Translations under genes and position numbers: made by a program
Shown: piece by piece, positions 8,412 through 17,125 of the stretch
Layout of the letters: every line of letters begins with the position of its first letter
How positions within the stretch are numbered: position 1 is the first letter of the stretch
NCBI RefSeq assembly: GCF_020511115.1
Contig: NZ_JAJAVH010000001.1
Span: forward strand, 620,001-684,000
DNA: 64,000 nucleotides
From: Luteimonas panaciterrae
Lineage (GTDB): Bacteria > Pseudomonadota > Gammaproteobacteria > Xanthomonadales > Xanthomonadaceae
Direction: 5' to 3'
The notes under the pieces: generated by a model
What the model saw: only the letters and a program-made list of their open reading frames with translations
Told to the model about the DNA's origin: nothing
Databases searched by the model: none

Positions 8412-10595
8412 ATGAGCACGGTGCGCCTGGAGGCGGTGAAAAACGATATGGGACAGTCCCCTGACCCCAATCGCGCTGATCCTAATCGCGAAATCCCCAT
8501 GCAGCCTGCGTCCCAGGACATCTGGGACAAGAAGTACCGCCTGAAGACCAAGCAGGGCGTGGCGGTGGATGCCGACATCGACGGCACCTACCAGCGCGTC
8601 GCCCGCGCCCTGGCCGACGCGGAAACCACCCCGGACAAGCGTGCCTACTGGAACGAGCGCTTCCTGTGGGCGCTGCGCCGTGGCGCGATCCCGGCCGGCC
8701 GCATCACCTCGAATGCCGGGGCGCTGGAGCACAAGCCGGCCACCAGCACGATCAACTGCACCGTCTCGGGCACCATCGTCGACTCGATGGACGGCATCCT
8801 GGACAAGGTCCACGAAGCCGGCCTCACCCTGAAGGCGGGCTGCGGCATCGGCTACGAATTCTCGACGCTGCGCCCCAAGGGCGCCTTCGTCGCCGGCGCC
8901 GGCGCGTACACGTCGGGCCCGATGTCCTTCATGGATATCTACGACAAGATGTGTTTCACCGTCTCCTCCGCCGGCGGCCGCCGCGGCGCGCAGATGGGCA
9001 CCTTCGACGTCAGCCATCCCGACGTGCGCGACTTCATCCGCGCCAAGCGCGAGGACGGCCGCCTGCGCCAGTTCAACCTGTCGCTGCTGATCACCGACGG
9101 CTTCATGCAGGCCGTGGAAACCGACGCCGACTGGCCGCTGGTGTTCCCGATCAACGAAAAGGAAAAGGGCGACATCGACCTGTCCAACGCCGAACAGGTC
9201 GTCTGGCGCGACTGGCCCCAGCACGCCAGCTACATCGTTCGCGACGACGGCCTGGTCGCCTGCAAGGTCTACGGCCACATCAAGGCCCGGCACCTGTGGG
9301 ACATGATCATGGTCTCCACGTACGACTACGCCGAGCCCGGCTTCATCCTGATCGACCGCGTCAACGAGATGAACAACAACTGGTGGTGCGAGAACATCCG
9401 CGCCACCAACCCCTGCGGCGAACAGCCGCTGCCGCCCTACGGCGCCTGCCTGCTGGGCTCGGTCAACCTCACCAAGTTCGTCCGCAACGCCTTCACCGAC
9501 CAGGCCGAGTTCGACTGGGAGGAATACAAGGAAGTCGTGCGCGTGTTCACCCGCATGCTCGACAACGTGGTCGAAGTGAACGGCCTGCCGCTGCAGCAGC
9601 AGCGTGACGAGATCATGCGCAAGCGCCGCCACGGCATGGGCTTCCTGGGCCTGGGCTCCACCGTGACCATGCTGAAGATGAAGTACGGCAGCAAGGCCTC
9701 GTGCGAGTTCACCGAGCGCATCGCCCGCGAGATGGCCGTCGCCGGCTGGGAAATGGGTCTGACGCTGGCCGAGGAAAAAGGCCCGGCGCCGATCATGGAA
9801 GAGCGCTTCCCCGTCACCGCCGCGATGCTGCGCCAGCGTCCGGAGATGGCAGCCGACGGCTGGAAGATCGGCCAGGAGATCCCCGGCAAGGTCCTGCACG
9901 CCCGCTACTCGCGCTACATGCAGCAGATCGCCACGGTGGCCCCGGAGCTGGTCGAACAGCTCGCCGAGAGCGGCGCCCGCTTCACTCACCACAGCTCGAT
10001 CGCTCCCACCGGCACGATCTCCCTCAGCCTGGCCAACAACGCCAGCAACGGCATCGAACCGTCCTTCGCCCACCACTACAGCCGCAACGTGATCCGTGAA
10101 GGCAAGAAGTCGAAGGAAAAGGTCGACGTCTTCTCCTTCGAACTGCTCGCCTACCGCGAACTGATCAACGCCAAGGCCATGCCGTTCAGCGACGACCCGG
10201 TCGCCAAGCTCCCCGACTACTTCATCGCCGCCGACGACATCACCCCCAAGGAACACGTCGACGTCCAGGCCGCCGCGCAGAAGTGGGTCGACAGCTCCAT
10301 CTCCAAGACCGCCAACGTCCCCACGGACTACCCGTACGAGGACTTCAAGGACATCTACCGTTACGCCCACCAGCAGGGCCTGAAGGGATGCACCACCTTC
10401 CGCTTCAACCCCGCCGCCTTCCAGGGCGTGCTGGTGAAGGAAACGGACCTGGAGAACACCACCTACCGCTTCGAACTGGAAGACGGCAGCGTGGTGGAGG
10501 TGAAGGGCAACGAGCAGATCGAATACGACGGCGAAATGCACACCGCCGCCAACCTGTTCGACGCGCTCAAGGAAGGCTACTACGGCAAGTTCTGA
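8412..10595 (+). CDS. nrdJ: Adenosylcobalamin-dependent (class II) ribonucleoside-diphosphate reductase, large part NrdJa
   Basis: 727 aa. It reduces ribonucleotides to deoxyribonucleotides with an adenosylcobalamin-generated thiyl radical and so needs no oxygen. Key segments are NCTVSG (redox Cys116), the SSAGGRRGAQMG loop and NPCGEQ (radical Cys335 and Glu337). The protein lacks the C-terminal TSCPD region and terminal cysteines of single-chain NrdJ. These are encoded separately 0.7 kb downstream as NrdJb, the split form known in pseudomonads and xanthomonads. The ATG at 8412 has AGGAG 10 nt upstream. The first 30 residues are poorly conserved, so a start at internal Met30 is possible. Confidence 0.95.
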   Translation: MSTVRLEAVKNDMGQSPDPNRADPNREIPMQPASQDIWDKKYRLKTKQGVAVDADIDGTYQRVARALADAETTPDKRAYWNERFLWALRRGAIPAGRITSNAGALEHKPATSTINCTVSGTIVDSMDGILDKVHEAGLTLKAGCGIGYEFSTLRPKGAFVAGAGAYTSGPMSFMDIYDKMCFTVSSAGGRRGAQMGTFDVSHPDVRDFIRAKREDGRLRQFNLSLLITDGFMQAVETDADWPLVFPINEKEKGDIDLSNAEQVVWRDWPQHASYIVRDDGLVACKVYGHIKARHLWDMIMVSTYDYAEPGFILIDRVNEMNNNWWCENIRATNPCGEQPLPPYGACLLGSVNLTKFVRNAFTDQAEFDWEEYKEVVRVFTRMLDNVVEVNGLPLQQQRDEIMRKRRHGMGFLGLGSTVTMLKMKYGSKASCEFTERIAREMAVAGWEMGLTLAEEKGPAPIMEERFPVTAAMLRQRPEMAADGWKIGQEIPGKVLHARYSRYMQQIATVAPELVEQLAESGARFTHHSSIAPTGTISLSLANNASNGIEPSFAHHYSRNVIREGKKSKEKVDVFSFELLAYRELINAKAMPFSDDPVAKLPDYFIAADDITPKEHVDVQAAAQKWVDSSISKTANVPTDYPYEDFKDIYRYAHQQGLKGCTTFRFNPAAFQGVLVKETDLENTTYRFELEDGSVVEVKGNEQIEYDGEMHTAANLFDALKEGYYGKF

Positions 10596-10609
10596 CGCCG
10601 CTTTCTCTC

Positions 10610-10636
10610 CCTCCCTTTCGCGCGGCGAAGGGGAGG
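10610..10636. terminator. Hairpin after nrdJ
   Basis: CCTCCCTTTCGC (10610-10621) and GCGAAGGGGAGG (10625-10636) pair over 12 positions with one G-U, around a 3-nt loop, 15 bp after the NrdJ stop. It is probably a terminator or attenuator separating nrdJ from the H1-like gene. The CCCTCCCC-type arms resemble other repeats in this window. Confidence 0.55.
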
Positions 10637-10757
10637 GGCGGAAAAGGTTGCTCGCACTTGCGCAAACCCTGGTCGCCAGTGCGCACACTTCGCAAAGTTC
10701 GCGCTACATTTCGCTCCACGGGCGCCCGCCCGTGTCCACTGACCTGAGGGAACCACC

Positions 10758-11174
10758 ATGAGCAACGGCAACGGGGTCACCGCGACCCTTTCCAACGCCG
10801 CCGAGGCCGTCGCCGACAAGGCGAAGGAAATCGGCAGCGCGGTGTCGAAAAAAGCGAGCAGCGCGGTGAAGACCGCGAAGAAGAGCGCCGCCAAGGCCAA
10901 GAAGGCCGTCAGCAAGCGCGTCACCAAGGCGAAGAAGAAACTCGCCTCGGTCAGCGCCAGCGCCAAGGCCGAGGTCGCCGCGCTGAAGAAGAAGGGCACC
11001 GCGAAGAAGACTGCCAAGAAGAAGACCGCCAAGAAGGCTGCGAAGAAGGCCCCGGCCAAGAAAGCCGCCGCCAAGAAAGCGCCAGCCAAGAAGGCCGTGA
11101 AGAAGGCAGCGAAGAAGACCGCCCGCAAGGCCCCCGCGAAGAAGGCGGCCAAGAAGGCGGCGAAGAAGAAATAA
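10758..11174 (+). CDS. Histone H1-like Lys/Ala-rich DNA-binding protein
   Basis: 138 aa, almost entirely Lys and Ala. An N-terminal amphipathic part (residues 1-70, SNAAEAVADKAKEIGSAVSK) is followed by repeats of AKKA/PAKKA up to the C-terminus, like eukaryotic H1 tails and bacterial HctA/AlgP/Hc1-like proteins. It is expected to bind and condense DNA non-specifically. The repeat units make it prone to length variation between strains. It has its own ribosome site (GAGGGA, about 7 nt before the ATG) and sits between the two halves of the ribonucleotide reductase. Confidence 0.85.
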   Translation: MSNGNGVTATLSNAAEAVADKAKEIGSAVSKKASSAVKTAKKSAAKAKKAVSKRVTKAKKKLASVSASAKAEVAALKKKGTAKKTAKKKTAKKAAKKAPAKKAAAKKAPAKKAVKKAAKKTARKAPAKKAAKKAAKKK

Positions 11175-11191
11175 GCGACACCGCCCCGATT

Positions 11192-11217
11192 CCCCTCTCC
11201 CGTTCGCGGGAGAGGGG
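11192..11217. terminator. Perfect 11-bp hairpin with TTCG loop (terminator/REP-like)
   Basis: CCCCTCTCCCG (11192-11202) and CGGGAGAGGGG (11207-11217) are fully complementary around a TTCG tetraloop, 17 bp after the H1-like gene stop. It is likely the end of that transcript and belongs to the palindromic repeats seen elsewhere in the window. Confidence 0.65.
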
Positions 11218-11295
11218 TTGGGGGAAGGGCCTCCAGCCCTATCTAGTTTTCATAACCACAAAAACAAGCAACACAGACCCATCAGGAACCGCGTC

Positions 11296-12102
11296 ATGGC
11301 CGTCAAGATCGACAAGAAAATCAAGGGATACGCCGTCGTCACCGCCGAGGACAAGGAGAAGGCCGTCGCCGGCGCCTCCGTCGCCCGCGAGAAGATCGAG
11401 GCCGAACTGCCCACGGCCGATGTCATCCAGATGCACGAGCGCATCGAGCGCCCGGAAGTCCTGATCGGCAGCACCTACAAGATCAAATCCCCGCTGGTGG
11501 AACACGCCATGTACGTGACCATCAACGACATCGTGCTCAACGCCGGCACCGAGCACGAACAGCGCCGTCCCTTTGAGATCTTCATCAACTCCAAGTCGAT
11601 GGAGCATTTCCAGTGGATCGTCGCGCTCACCCGCATCATGTCCGCCGTCTTCCGCAAGGGCGGTGACGTCACCTTCCTGGTCGATGAGATGAAGGCCGTG
11701 TTCGATCCCAAGGGCGGCTACTTCAAGGCCGGTGGCGTGTACATGCCGTCGCTGGTCGCCGAACTCGGCATGATCGTCGAGGACCACCTCAAGTCCATCG
11801 GCATGATGCACGACCCGGAAATGAGCGAACACCAGCGCGCCCTGATCGCCGAGAAGCGCCGCGCGTACGAGGAACGCTCAAAAAAAAACGCTGAAGTAAG
11901 CGTTCCGGTCCATCCGCAGCGTGAGGCGGGTGGGATCGAGGGGTCGTATCCCGATACCTATCCCGAGGACATCGCCGTGACTGGCGATGGCACCTCGTTT
12001 CCACCGAGCGCGACCATGTGCCACAAGTGCAATACCAAGGCCATCGTGATCATGGATGGATGTGCAACTTGTTTGAATTGCGGTTATTCAAAGTGTGGGT
12101 GA
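11296..12102 (+). CDS. nrdJb: NrdJb, C-terminal subunit of split class II ribonucleotide reductase (TSCPD domain)
   Basis: 268 aa. The TSCPD-type region (about residues 65-165) contains EIFINSKSMEHFQW and GGDVTFLVDEM. The C-terminus has the zinc-finger-like set CHKCNTKAIVIMDGCATC and ends NCGYSKCG, supplying the terminal redox cysteines that re-reduce the NrdJa active site. The ATG at 11296 begins MAVKIDKKIKGYAV, the usual NrdJb N-terminus; the longer frame upstream is rejected because it runs through the hairpin. Residues about 198-237 form a linker longer than I expect for the family. It is separated from nrdJ by the H1-like gene. Confidence 0.9.
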   Translation: MAVKIDKKIKGYAVVTAEDKEKAVAGASVAREKIEAELPTADVIQMHERIERPEVLIGSTYKIKSPLVEHAMYVTINDIVLNAGTEHEQRRPFEIFINSKSMEHFQWIVALTRIMSAVFRKGGDVTFLVDEMKAVFDPKGGYFKAGGVYMPSLVAELGMIVEDHLKSIGMMHDPEMSEHQRALIAEKRRAYEERSKKNAEVSVPVHPQREAGGIEGSYPDTYPEDIAVTGDGTSFPPSATMCHKCNTKAIVIMDGCATCLNCGYSKCG

Positions 12103-12144
12103 GTGGAGATAGCTAGCGTTTCCGCTCGGGGGGGCGGTAAGCGT

Positions 12145-13755
12145 ATGGATGCGATTGCGCAAGCGGTAAGATTGCCGCTAAATATCTACCTATTAAAGAA
12201 CGATATTGCCGACTTAAGCTCTGCACTGGAGCTATCGTCTTTCCCTGAAAAGATTCCTATAGCAATCGGGCAAGACATCTCTGCAGACTTACTCATTGCT
12301 CACACGGAAGGGATTCCGTTGTGGCTCAAGTCCCTGTCACAGCTGTCGGATAGGGTATCGATTCGGAGCACCGCCTCTACGATATCTGGCTTGCTAATTG
12401 TGCCTGTAGGGGCGAGAAAGTGCGCCATAACGTTTGGCCACGCTTGGCAGAAAATAAAGCCGAAGCTCATAGAGCCAAATTTCGGAGTCCGCTGTGTTCT
12501 CAATCTTGCAGAGCGCAACGCTTTAAGAGCGATCAGGCGCGATCGAATTGCAGAGGATTTTATCCAAGCTATCGAACAGATTCCCGACAGTGATGAGATT
12601 GATCGCTTTGGGATAGATGTTGAACGCGACATTCTCAGAGGCGTGAAGGCTAAAGTACAAGCTGGTCTCGAATTTGGTAGTTGGGTCGCTGGGGGTGATT
12701 CATTCAAAACATCGGTGGATTTGAAAAGCGAATCATTGATTTGTTTCCTCGAGCGATGCCTTACTTTGTGGGGTCTGGCACATTACAAAAAAGATTTCTC
12801 TTGGGTTGATAATATAGCCCCTATTAGAGACGAAGCGCTGGAAGCACAGTTGTCAGAGGCGCTCGTCACCGCCATTGCCGACGATCACGAAAAATTTGTT
12901 TTGTGTATTCCAGATCTGCTGGCATGGGATGATTTTGATATTTTCTCATTCCAGCCAAAAAGGAAAAAGCACGCTCCTTGTGCAGATTGCCTAGAGTTTG
13001 GTATGTGGTTGAAATGGTGGGGAAGGAAGGGTGCGACGCTGAATCTGGCCGCCCTAGAGAATAATTATATATACGCATACAAGGATGATGGATCGCCAGT
13101 GCAGCGATGGTCGGTTTTGTCTTGCATTCACGGCATGCTAAAGCATGAAAAAGACAATTACTTGGTGCACAGTGGGCACTGGTTCCGCGTCGATCACGCA
13201 TTCGTTGAGAGAATCAACAAACGAGTTGCCTCTATTCCAGAAGCGACGATAGCTCTGCCTGCACCTGCTTTAAAAGAAAAAGAAGGCGACTACAATCTTA
13301 GGGCGGCTGGAGAGTCTGGTGGTACTCTCTTGCGTATCGATAGAAAGTTGATTGGCCATGGGGGTGGAAAGAGCCGCTTCGAGGTCTGTGACCTTTTCAC
13401 AGACAATGGTCATCTAATATGCGTGAAGCCTTGGGGGCAAGCTTCGGGATCACTCAGTCATCTTTTCGCCCAAGCGAGGATTTCCATTCAACTTCTCAAC
13501 AACGACCCGATTTATCGTCAGAAGACGAGGGACATGATAGCTTCTGTGGATAAGGGGTTTGCTTTGGTTTGGGAAATAATTTGTGAAAACCCTAAAGAAG
13601 CAGAGGTGGTTCTTGCTGTCATGAGAGGCTGTCCAAAAGAGTCTCTGCCATTTTTTGCGAAGCTTGCGCTTGTTAACTGCATAGATGATTTGCAGAACAT
13701 GCGATTCAAGGCATCCTTTGTTGCGCTTCCCACTAAGATGACAACAGAGCACTAG
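12145..13755 (+). CDS. TIGR04141/DUF6119-like sporadically distributed protein
   Basis: 536 aa. The N-terminus LPLNIYLLKNDIADLSSAL and overall length match the sporadically distributed TIGR04141 family (now DUF6119). Its members occur erratically in genomes, often near restriction or other defence genes; biochemical function is not established. The DNA is clearly AT-richer and uses different codons from its neighbours, indicating horizontal acquisition. A GTG at 12103 directly after the nrdJb stop would add 14 residues. The ATG at 12145 fits the conserved start better. There is no signal peptide or membrane segment. Family assignment is by recognition of the N-terminal motif and is moderately sure. 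Confidence 0.72.
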   Translation: MDAIAQAVRLPLNIYLLKNDIADLSSALELSSFPEKIPIAIGQDISADLLIAHTEGIPLWLKSLSQLSDRVSIRSTASTISGLLIVPVGARKCAITFGHAWQKIKPKLIEPNFGVRCVLNLAERNALRAIRRDRIAEDFIQAIEQIPDSDEIDRFGIDVERDILRGVKAKVQAGLEFGSWVAGGDSFKTSVDLKSESLICFLERCLTLWGLAHYKKDFSWVDNIAPIRDEALEAQLSEALVTAIADDHEKFVLCIPDLLAWDDFDIFSFQPKRKKHAPCADCLEFGMWLKWWGRKGATLNLAALENNYIYAYKDDGSPVQRWSVLSCIHGMLKHEKDNYLVHSGHWFRVDHAFVERINKRVASIPEATIALPAPALKEKEGDYNLRAAGESGGTLLRIDRKLIGHGGGKSRFEVCDLFTDNGHLICVKPWGQASGSLSHLFAQARISIQLLNNDPIYRQKTRDMIASVDKGFALVWEIICENPKEAEVVLAVMRGCPKESLPFFAKLALVNCIDDLQNMRFKASFVALPTKMTTEH

Positions 13756-13788
13756 AAACAAAGATGATGGGTGGCTTTCAAGCCTTAG

Positions 13789-13923
13789 AGTGGCGTCGAG
13801 TACCTGCATCTGGTCAAGGCGATGCGTCTCGGCCAGTTCCAGATCGGAAACAACAAGGGATTCATCAATGGATGGATCACGGCATCGAACATCTTCGGCA
13901 AGTGCATTCGGGTAGAGCCTTAG
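13789..13923 (+). pseudogene. Remnant of the 3' end of an unidentified gene
   Basis: A 44-codon open stretch beginning right after an in-frame stop and lacking a start codon. It encodes a protein-like sequence including LHLVKAMRLGQFQIGNNKG and ends VEP-stop. It lies directly after the foreign TIGR04141-type gene. It looks like the tail of a gene truncated during insertion or deletion, but chance coding cannot be excluded. No family is recognised. Confidence 0.3.
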
Positions 13924-13981
13924 GTTCTCGAGAACAAAGTCATGAGGCCCTTATTCGACTAGGTGGGCAAAGGAAAGGCTT

Positions 13982-14200
13982 GTGAGTATCCAGATCGAAC
14001 TGGCCGATGATGAGGCGCTTGTTCTCTTCGAATTGCTGAGCTCAGGCAAGCTGGACAACGACATCGAGGCTCCGGAAAGAAATGCTCTCTGGGTACTTGA
14101 GTCGCTCTTGGAAAAGCAGCTCGTGGCTCCGTTCTCGAAGAACTATTCCGAATTGTTGGAGCAGGCCAGGTCATCCCTGCTTGCTCGTTACGGCGCCTGA
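13982..14200 (+). CDS. Small acidic hypothetical protein
   Basis: 72 aa, starting at GTG 13982, predicted all-helical (IELADDEALVLFELLSSGKL, then WVLESLLEKQLVAPF). No known motif. The GGAAAGG stretch just upstream can serve as a ribosome site. It ends 7 bp before the zinc-ribbon gene, suggesting a two- or three-gene unit with the following small genes. The pattern of a helical acidic protein next to a small Cys-rich protein and a lipoprotein recalls immunity-type cassettes. That is speculation. Confidence 0.6.
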   Translation: MSIQIELADDEALVLFELLSSGKLDNDIEAPERNALWVLESLLEKQLVAPFSKNYSELLEQARSSLLARYGA

Positions 14201-14207
14201 GGCATCC

Positions 14208-14546
14208 ATGAGCAACTACGCATGGGTCTGCTTCGATTGCCGGATGGCCGTCAGGCGTCCGGGCAGCGCCAAGGATGTTCGCTGCCCAAGCTGTGCCAAG
14301 CCGTGCGAGTGTCTCGGCCATAAGATCCCCGTGCCGCCAAAGTCGAAGACGAAGGTTTGGGAGAGATTGCGAGAGACCTGGTTTGCATCAAAGCGCTCGG
14401 CTCTCCTGCGAAGTCATCGACAGCGCGTGCGCTTCATTCATGACACTGAGCGAGAGATTGCAAGGCTTCGAGTGCTACCTGAAGCGCCGGGCCGGTTAAA
14501 CACGATCGACTGTCTTATCAAACGCTTGAGGAGGCATGGTGATTAA
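14208..14546 (+). CDS. Small zinc-ribbon-like protein with basic tail
   Basis: 112 aa. Two CxxC pairs, CFDC (about residues 8-11) and CPSC (about 28-31), form a probable zinc ribbon near the N-terminus. A long basic helical part with many Arg follows (SKRSALLRSHRQRVRFIH). The ATG at 14208 was chosen because it places the first CxxC pair immediately after the start; a longer frame reaches back into the previous gene. A nucleic-acid-binding role is plausible from composition only. It overlaps the lipoprotein gene by 11 nt. Confidence 0.65.
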   Translation: MSNYAWVCFDCRMAVRRPGSAKDVRCPSCAKPCECLGHKIPVPPKSKTKVWERLRETWFASKRSALLRSHRQRVRFIHDTEREIARLRVLPEAPGRLNTIDCLIKRLRRHGD

Positions 14547-15054
14547 CTTCCAACCAAGAATAGTACGGCGACTCTTCGTGCTATTGGTAGCCATGTTGAT
14601 GGCGGCATGTGCGGCTGGTCGTGATGCTGGCTTGTCGGATGAATCGCTTCTTGGGGTTTGGGAATGCGGGCCGACCACGATGCATGGTCCAAACTTCGAT
14701 CTAGTGGTTACGACGCGCACCACCAACAATTCTGATCACACCTATTCGAGCCTTACCACCTCTGTCATCACTCCTCATGGCAAGCACGCGATAACAAACA
14801 AGGATCTAGCGTATGGGTCCTGGCGTTTGGAAAAAGGGGTTGTTGTTTCTGTGGTGGAGCGGGTCCAGTTCCTCTCGTCTTCGGATCCGACTTTCAAGAA
14901 TGAGTTGGGCCAGAAGATCCAGGATGACCTGTTAAAGAAAAAATCTGTATTCAAGTCTCGAATTCTTTATTTTGACGGCAATATCTCGCGCTCCATCCCG
15001 ATTGATTCGATGTATAAAGAGGCAGAAGTCGAATCGACTTGTAGGCGCGTCTAG
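14536..15054 (+). CDS. Putative lipoprotein, unknown function
   Basis: 172 aa. A basic N-terminus and hydrophobic segment (RRLFVLLVAMLMAAC) lead to a lipobox-like MAAC with Cys at about residue 25, so it should be lipid-anchored after signal peptidase II cleavage. The mature domain contains LLGVWECG and is rich in beta-strand-forming residues; LLGVW resembles the start of lipocalin-like or META-type domains. There is no clear homology. Translation is probably coupled to the preceding zinc-ribbon gene through the 11-nt overlap. Confidence 0.65.
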   Translation: MVINFQPRIVRRLFVLLVAMLMAACAAGRDAGLSDESLLGVWECGPTTMHGPNFDLVVTTRTTNNSDHTYSSLTTSVITPHGKHAITNKDLAYGSWRLEKGVVVSVVERVQFLSSSDPTFKNELGQKIQDDLLKKKSVFKSRILYFDGNISRSIPIDSMYKEAEVESTCRRV

Positions 15055-15268
15055 CGAACCACTTAAGCCGAATCCGATATGTCATGACAGGGTCATGGTC
15101 CAAAAAATGGGGTCAGGTTGACTTCCAAGCCCTGAAAGTAGACACGACTAGTGCTATAGAAGATGGGAGCTGTTTAGGCAGATCCCTTGCCGCAACCCAC
15201 CAGCTATGCTGCGAGTGAAGTTTCAGCGATGACCGGTAATGGCACATAACAGCTAGCGTGTCAGGGAT

Positions 15269-16330
15269 ATGCAACGACAAGCGACGTTGACATGGTTTTG
15301 GGTGAGCGCCTGGTGGCTGCTCACCGGGCTGGTCTGGACGGGGCAAATGTATGAAGCCTTTTCCGGACAGGTCGCTTCGTCCTATTTGTTGCGCACGGAG
15401 ATGGCCAAGGCCGTGCTGTGGATCCCGTTCACCATGTTTCTTTTCTGGTGGGCGGGCCGTCATCCGATGGAGCGCGGCACCATGCTTCGATCGATCGGAT
15501 GGCTGACCCTTGCCGTTGCCGGGATCATCGTGGCGCGCGCGTTGTGCGTTGTGGCGCTCAATCCGTGGATCGGTTGGCATGCGCAGCTGCCAAGCTGGCC
15601 CGCACTGCTGCGCACGAGCTTTCTCAGCAATCTGCTCACCGCTTGGATGATCATCGGTGTGGCGCATGCGCTCTTGTTCGCGCGGCGCGAACGGTTGCGT
15701 CAACAACAGCACGCGGAACTGGAATCACAACTGTCGCAGGCGCGCTTCGAAGCACTCTCGGCGCGGCTCGACCCGCACTTTCTGTTCAATGCGCTCCATT
15801 CGATCAGCGAAGTGATGCATCGCGACGTGGCGGCCGCGGATCGCATGGTGGTCGGGCTCGGCGGTCTGTTGCGACAAAGCATCGACGGGGCGGCGACGCA
15901 GCAGACCACTTTGGGTGAGCAGGTCGAGCTGATCGAGGATTACGTGGAGATTGAACAAGTCCGGTTGGGGCCACGACTTCATTTTTCCCTCGATGTGGAC
16001 AGCGCTTTGCACTCAGTCATGGTGCCGCGGCTCTTGTTGCAACCCCTTGTCGAGAATTCGATCCGCCACGCGATCGCCCTCCGCACGACGCCCGGCAGTA
16101 TCCGAGTAGCCGCGCGAAGTCATGAGCAGCGATTGCTGATTGAAGTCGACGACGATGGCAGCGGAGAGGCCGCGCCAATGCCGGGGCATGGGGTAGGACT
16201 GGCGAGCACGCGTGCGCGGTTGCAATGTCTCTACGGTGAGGATTTTCGCTTCGAGGTGGAAACTTCGCCTGGTAGCGGGACCTGTGTCCATATCGATCTG
16301 CCTTTGCAACGGTTCTCGGAGGCCACATGA
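15269..16330 (+). CDS. Sensor histidine kinase, LytS/YehU type
   Basis: 353 aa. Four transmembrane helices fill residues 1-140 (WFWVSAWWLLTGLVW, VLWIPFTMFLFWWAG, a third near 85-105, and AWMIIGVAHALLFA). A short coiled coil follows, then the His_kinase domain with RLDPHFLFNALHSISEV, whose phospho-accepting histidine is His170. The HATPase_c domain (about 245-345) has the N-box VENSIRHAI and G-box GHGVGLAST. There is no periplasmic sensor domain, so the signal is likely sensed within the membrane. It overlaps the response regulator by 4 nt, making them a cognate pair. Confidence 0.92.
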   Translation: MQRQATLTWFWVSAWWLLTGLVWTGQMYEAFSGQVASSYLLRTEMAKAVLWIPFTMFLFWWAGRHPMERGTMLRSIGWLTLAVAGIIVARALCVVALNPWIGWHAQLPSWPALLRTSFLSNLLTAWMIIGVAHALLFARRERLRQQQHAELESQLSQARFEALSARLDPHFLFNALHSISEVMHRDVAAADRMVVGLGGLLRQSIDGAATQQTTLGEQVELIEDYVEIEQVRLGPRLHFSLDVDSALHSVMVPRLLLQPLVENSIRHAIALRTTPGSIRVAARSHEQRLLIEVDDDGSGEAAPMPGHGVGLASTRARLQCLYGEDFRFEVETSPGSGTCVHIDLPLQRFSEAT

Positions 16331-17064
16331 GCGGGCGTCTTCGCGCCATCGTGGTGGACGATGAGCCCATGGCCCTCGCGCGCCTGGCGCGCCTGCTGCG
16401 CGAGGAGGGCGGTGTCGAGGTTGTCGCGGAATGCGGAGACGGCGCGTCCGCGATGGCGGCCCTTCGCTCGCTTTGCCCCGATGTCGCCTTCCTCGATATC
16501 CGCATGCCCGGAATAGATGGGTTGCAGGTGTCGGCGAACGCCGTTGCGGGCGATACATGCGTGGTGTATGTGACCGCTCATTCCGAACACGCCGTTCATG
16601 CGTTCGAGACTGATGCCGTCGATTATCTGCTCAAGCCATTCTCCGCGCGCCGTCTGCAAGCCACGCTTGCGCGCCTGCGGGCACGTGTGACGGCACGTAA
16701 GCGGACCTTTCCGGAGCGCCTCTTGTTGCAGGCAAGCGCACGCCAACGCCTGGTGCCGGTACAGTCGATCGATTCGCTGCTGGCAAGCGACAACTACATC
16801 GAAGTGCACTGCGGGCATGAGCGTTACCTGGCGCGTGAAACGCTGACTGCGATCGAGGCCAAGCTCGATCCGGCGCAGTTCGTGCGCATACATCGCTCGC
16901 GCATGGTCCGCATTGGTGCCGTGCGCGATGTGGAATTGTTGCCGTCGGGACAGTATCTCCTTCGCCTGCACAATGGCCAGAAGCTATCCGGTGGGCGCAG
17001 CTATCGCGATCAGTTGCGAAAGGCGTTCGGTCTCGCAAGCCCCGCCGTATCCGAGATTCCATGA
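16327..17064 (+). CDS. LytTR-family response regulator
   Basis: 245 aa. The receiver domain (1-120) begins with the acidic pair in VVDDEPMAL. It has the phospho-acceptor Asp57 in FLDIRMPG, Thr in YVTAH, and the conserved Lys in YLLKPF. The LytTR DNA-binding domain (about 140-240) contains LLASDNYIEVHC and FVRIHRSRMV, typical of the beta-rich LytTR fold that binds direct repeats. It is translationally coupled to the histidine kinase. Targets are not evident; the divergent hydrolase and GH16 genes next door are candidates by position only. Confidence 0.93.
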   Translation: MSGRLRAIVVDDEPMALARLARLLREEGGVEVVAECGDGASAMAALRSLCPDVAFLDIRMPGIDGLQVSANAVAGDTCVVYVTAHSEHAVHAFETDAVDYLLKPFSARRLQATLARLRARVTARKRTFPERLLLQASARQRLVPVQSIDSLLASDNYIEVHCGHERYLARETLTAIEAKLDPAQFVRIHRSRMVRIGAVRDVELLPSGQYLLRLHNGQKLSGGRSYRDQLRKAFGLASPAVSEIP

Positions 17065-17103
17065 TGTTGGGGCGATCGCATACTGCGCATACGTGATCGC
17101 ATA

Positions 17104-17125
17104 GCGGCCTAAGAAACTCGGCCGC
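17104..17125. terminator. Small hairpin between convergent genes
   Basis: GCGGCC (17104-17109) and GGCCGC (17120-17125) pair around a 10-nt loop in the 61-bp gap between the response regulator and the convergent hydrolase. A weak bidirectional terminator is plausible. A direct repeat GATCGCATA occurs just before it. Confidence 0.35.

Noticed and set aside
8394..10688. 764-codon frame antisense to nrdJ
   Set aside because: Gly/Val/Asp shadow of a conserved sense gene, with no family match.
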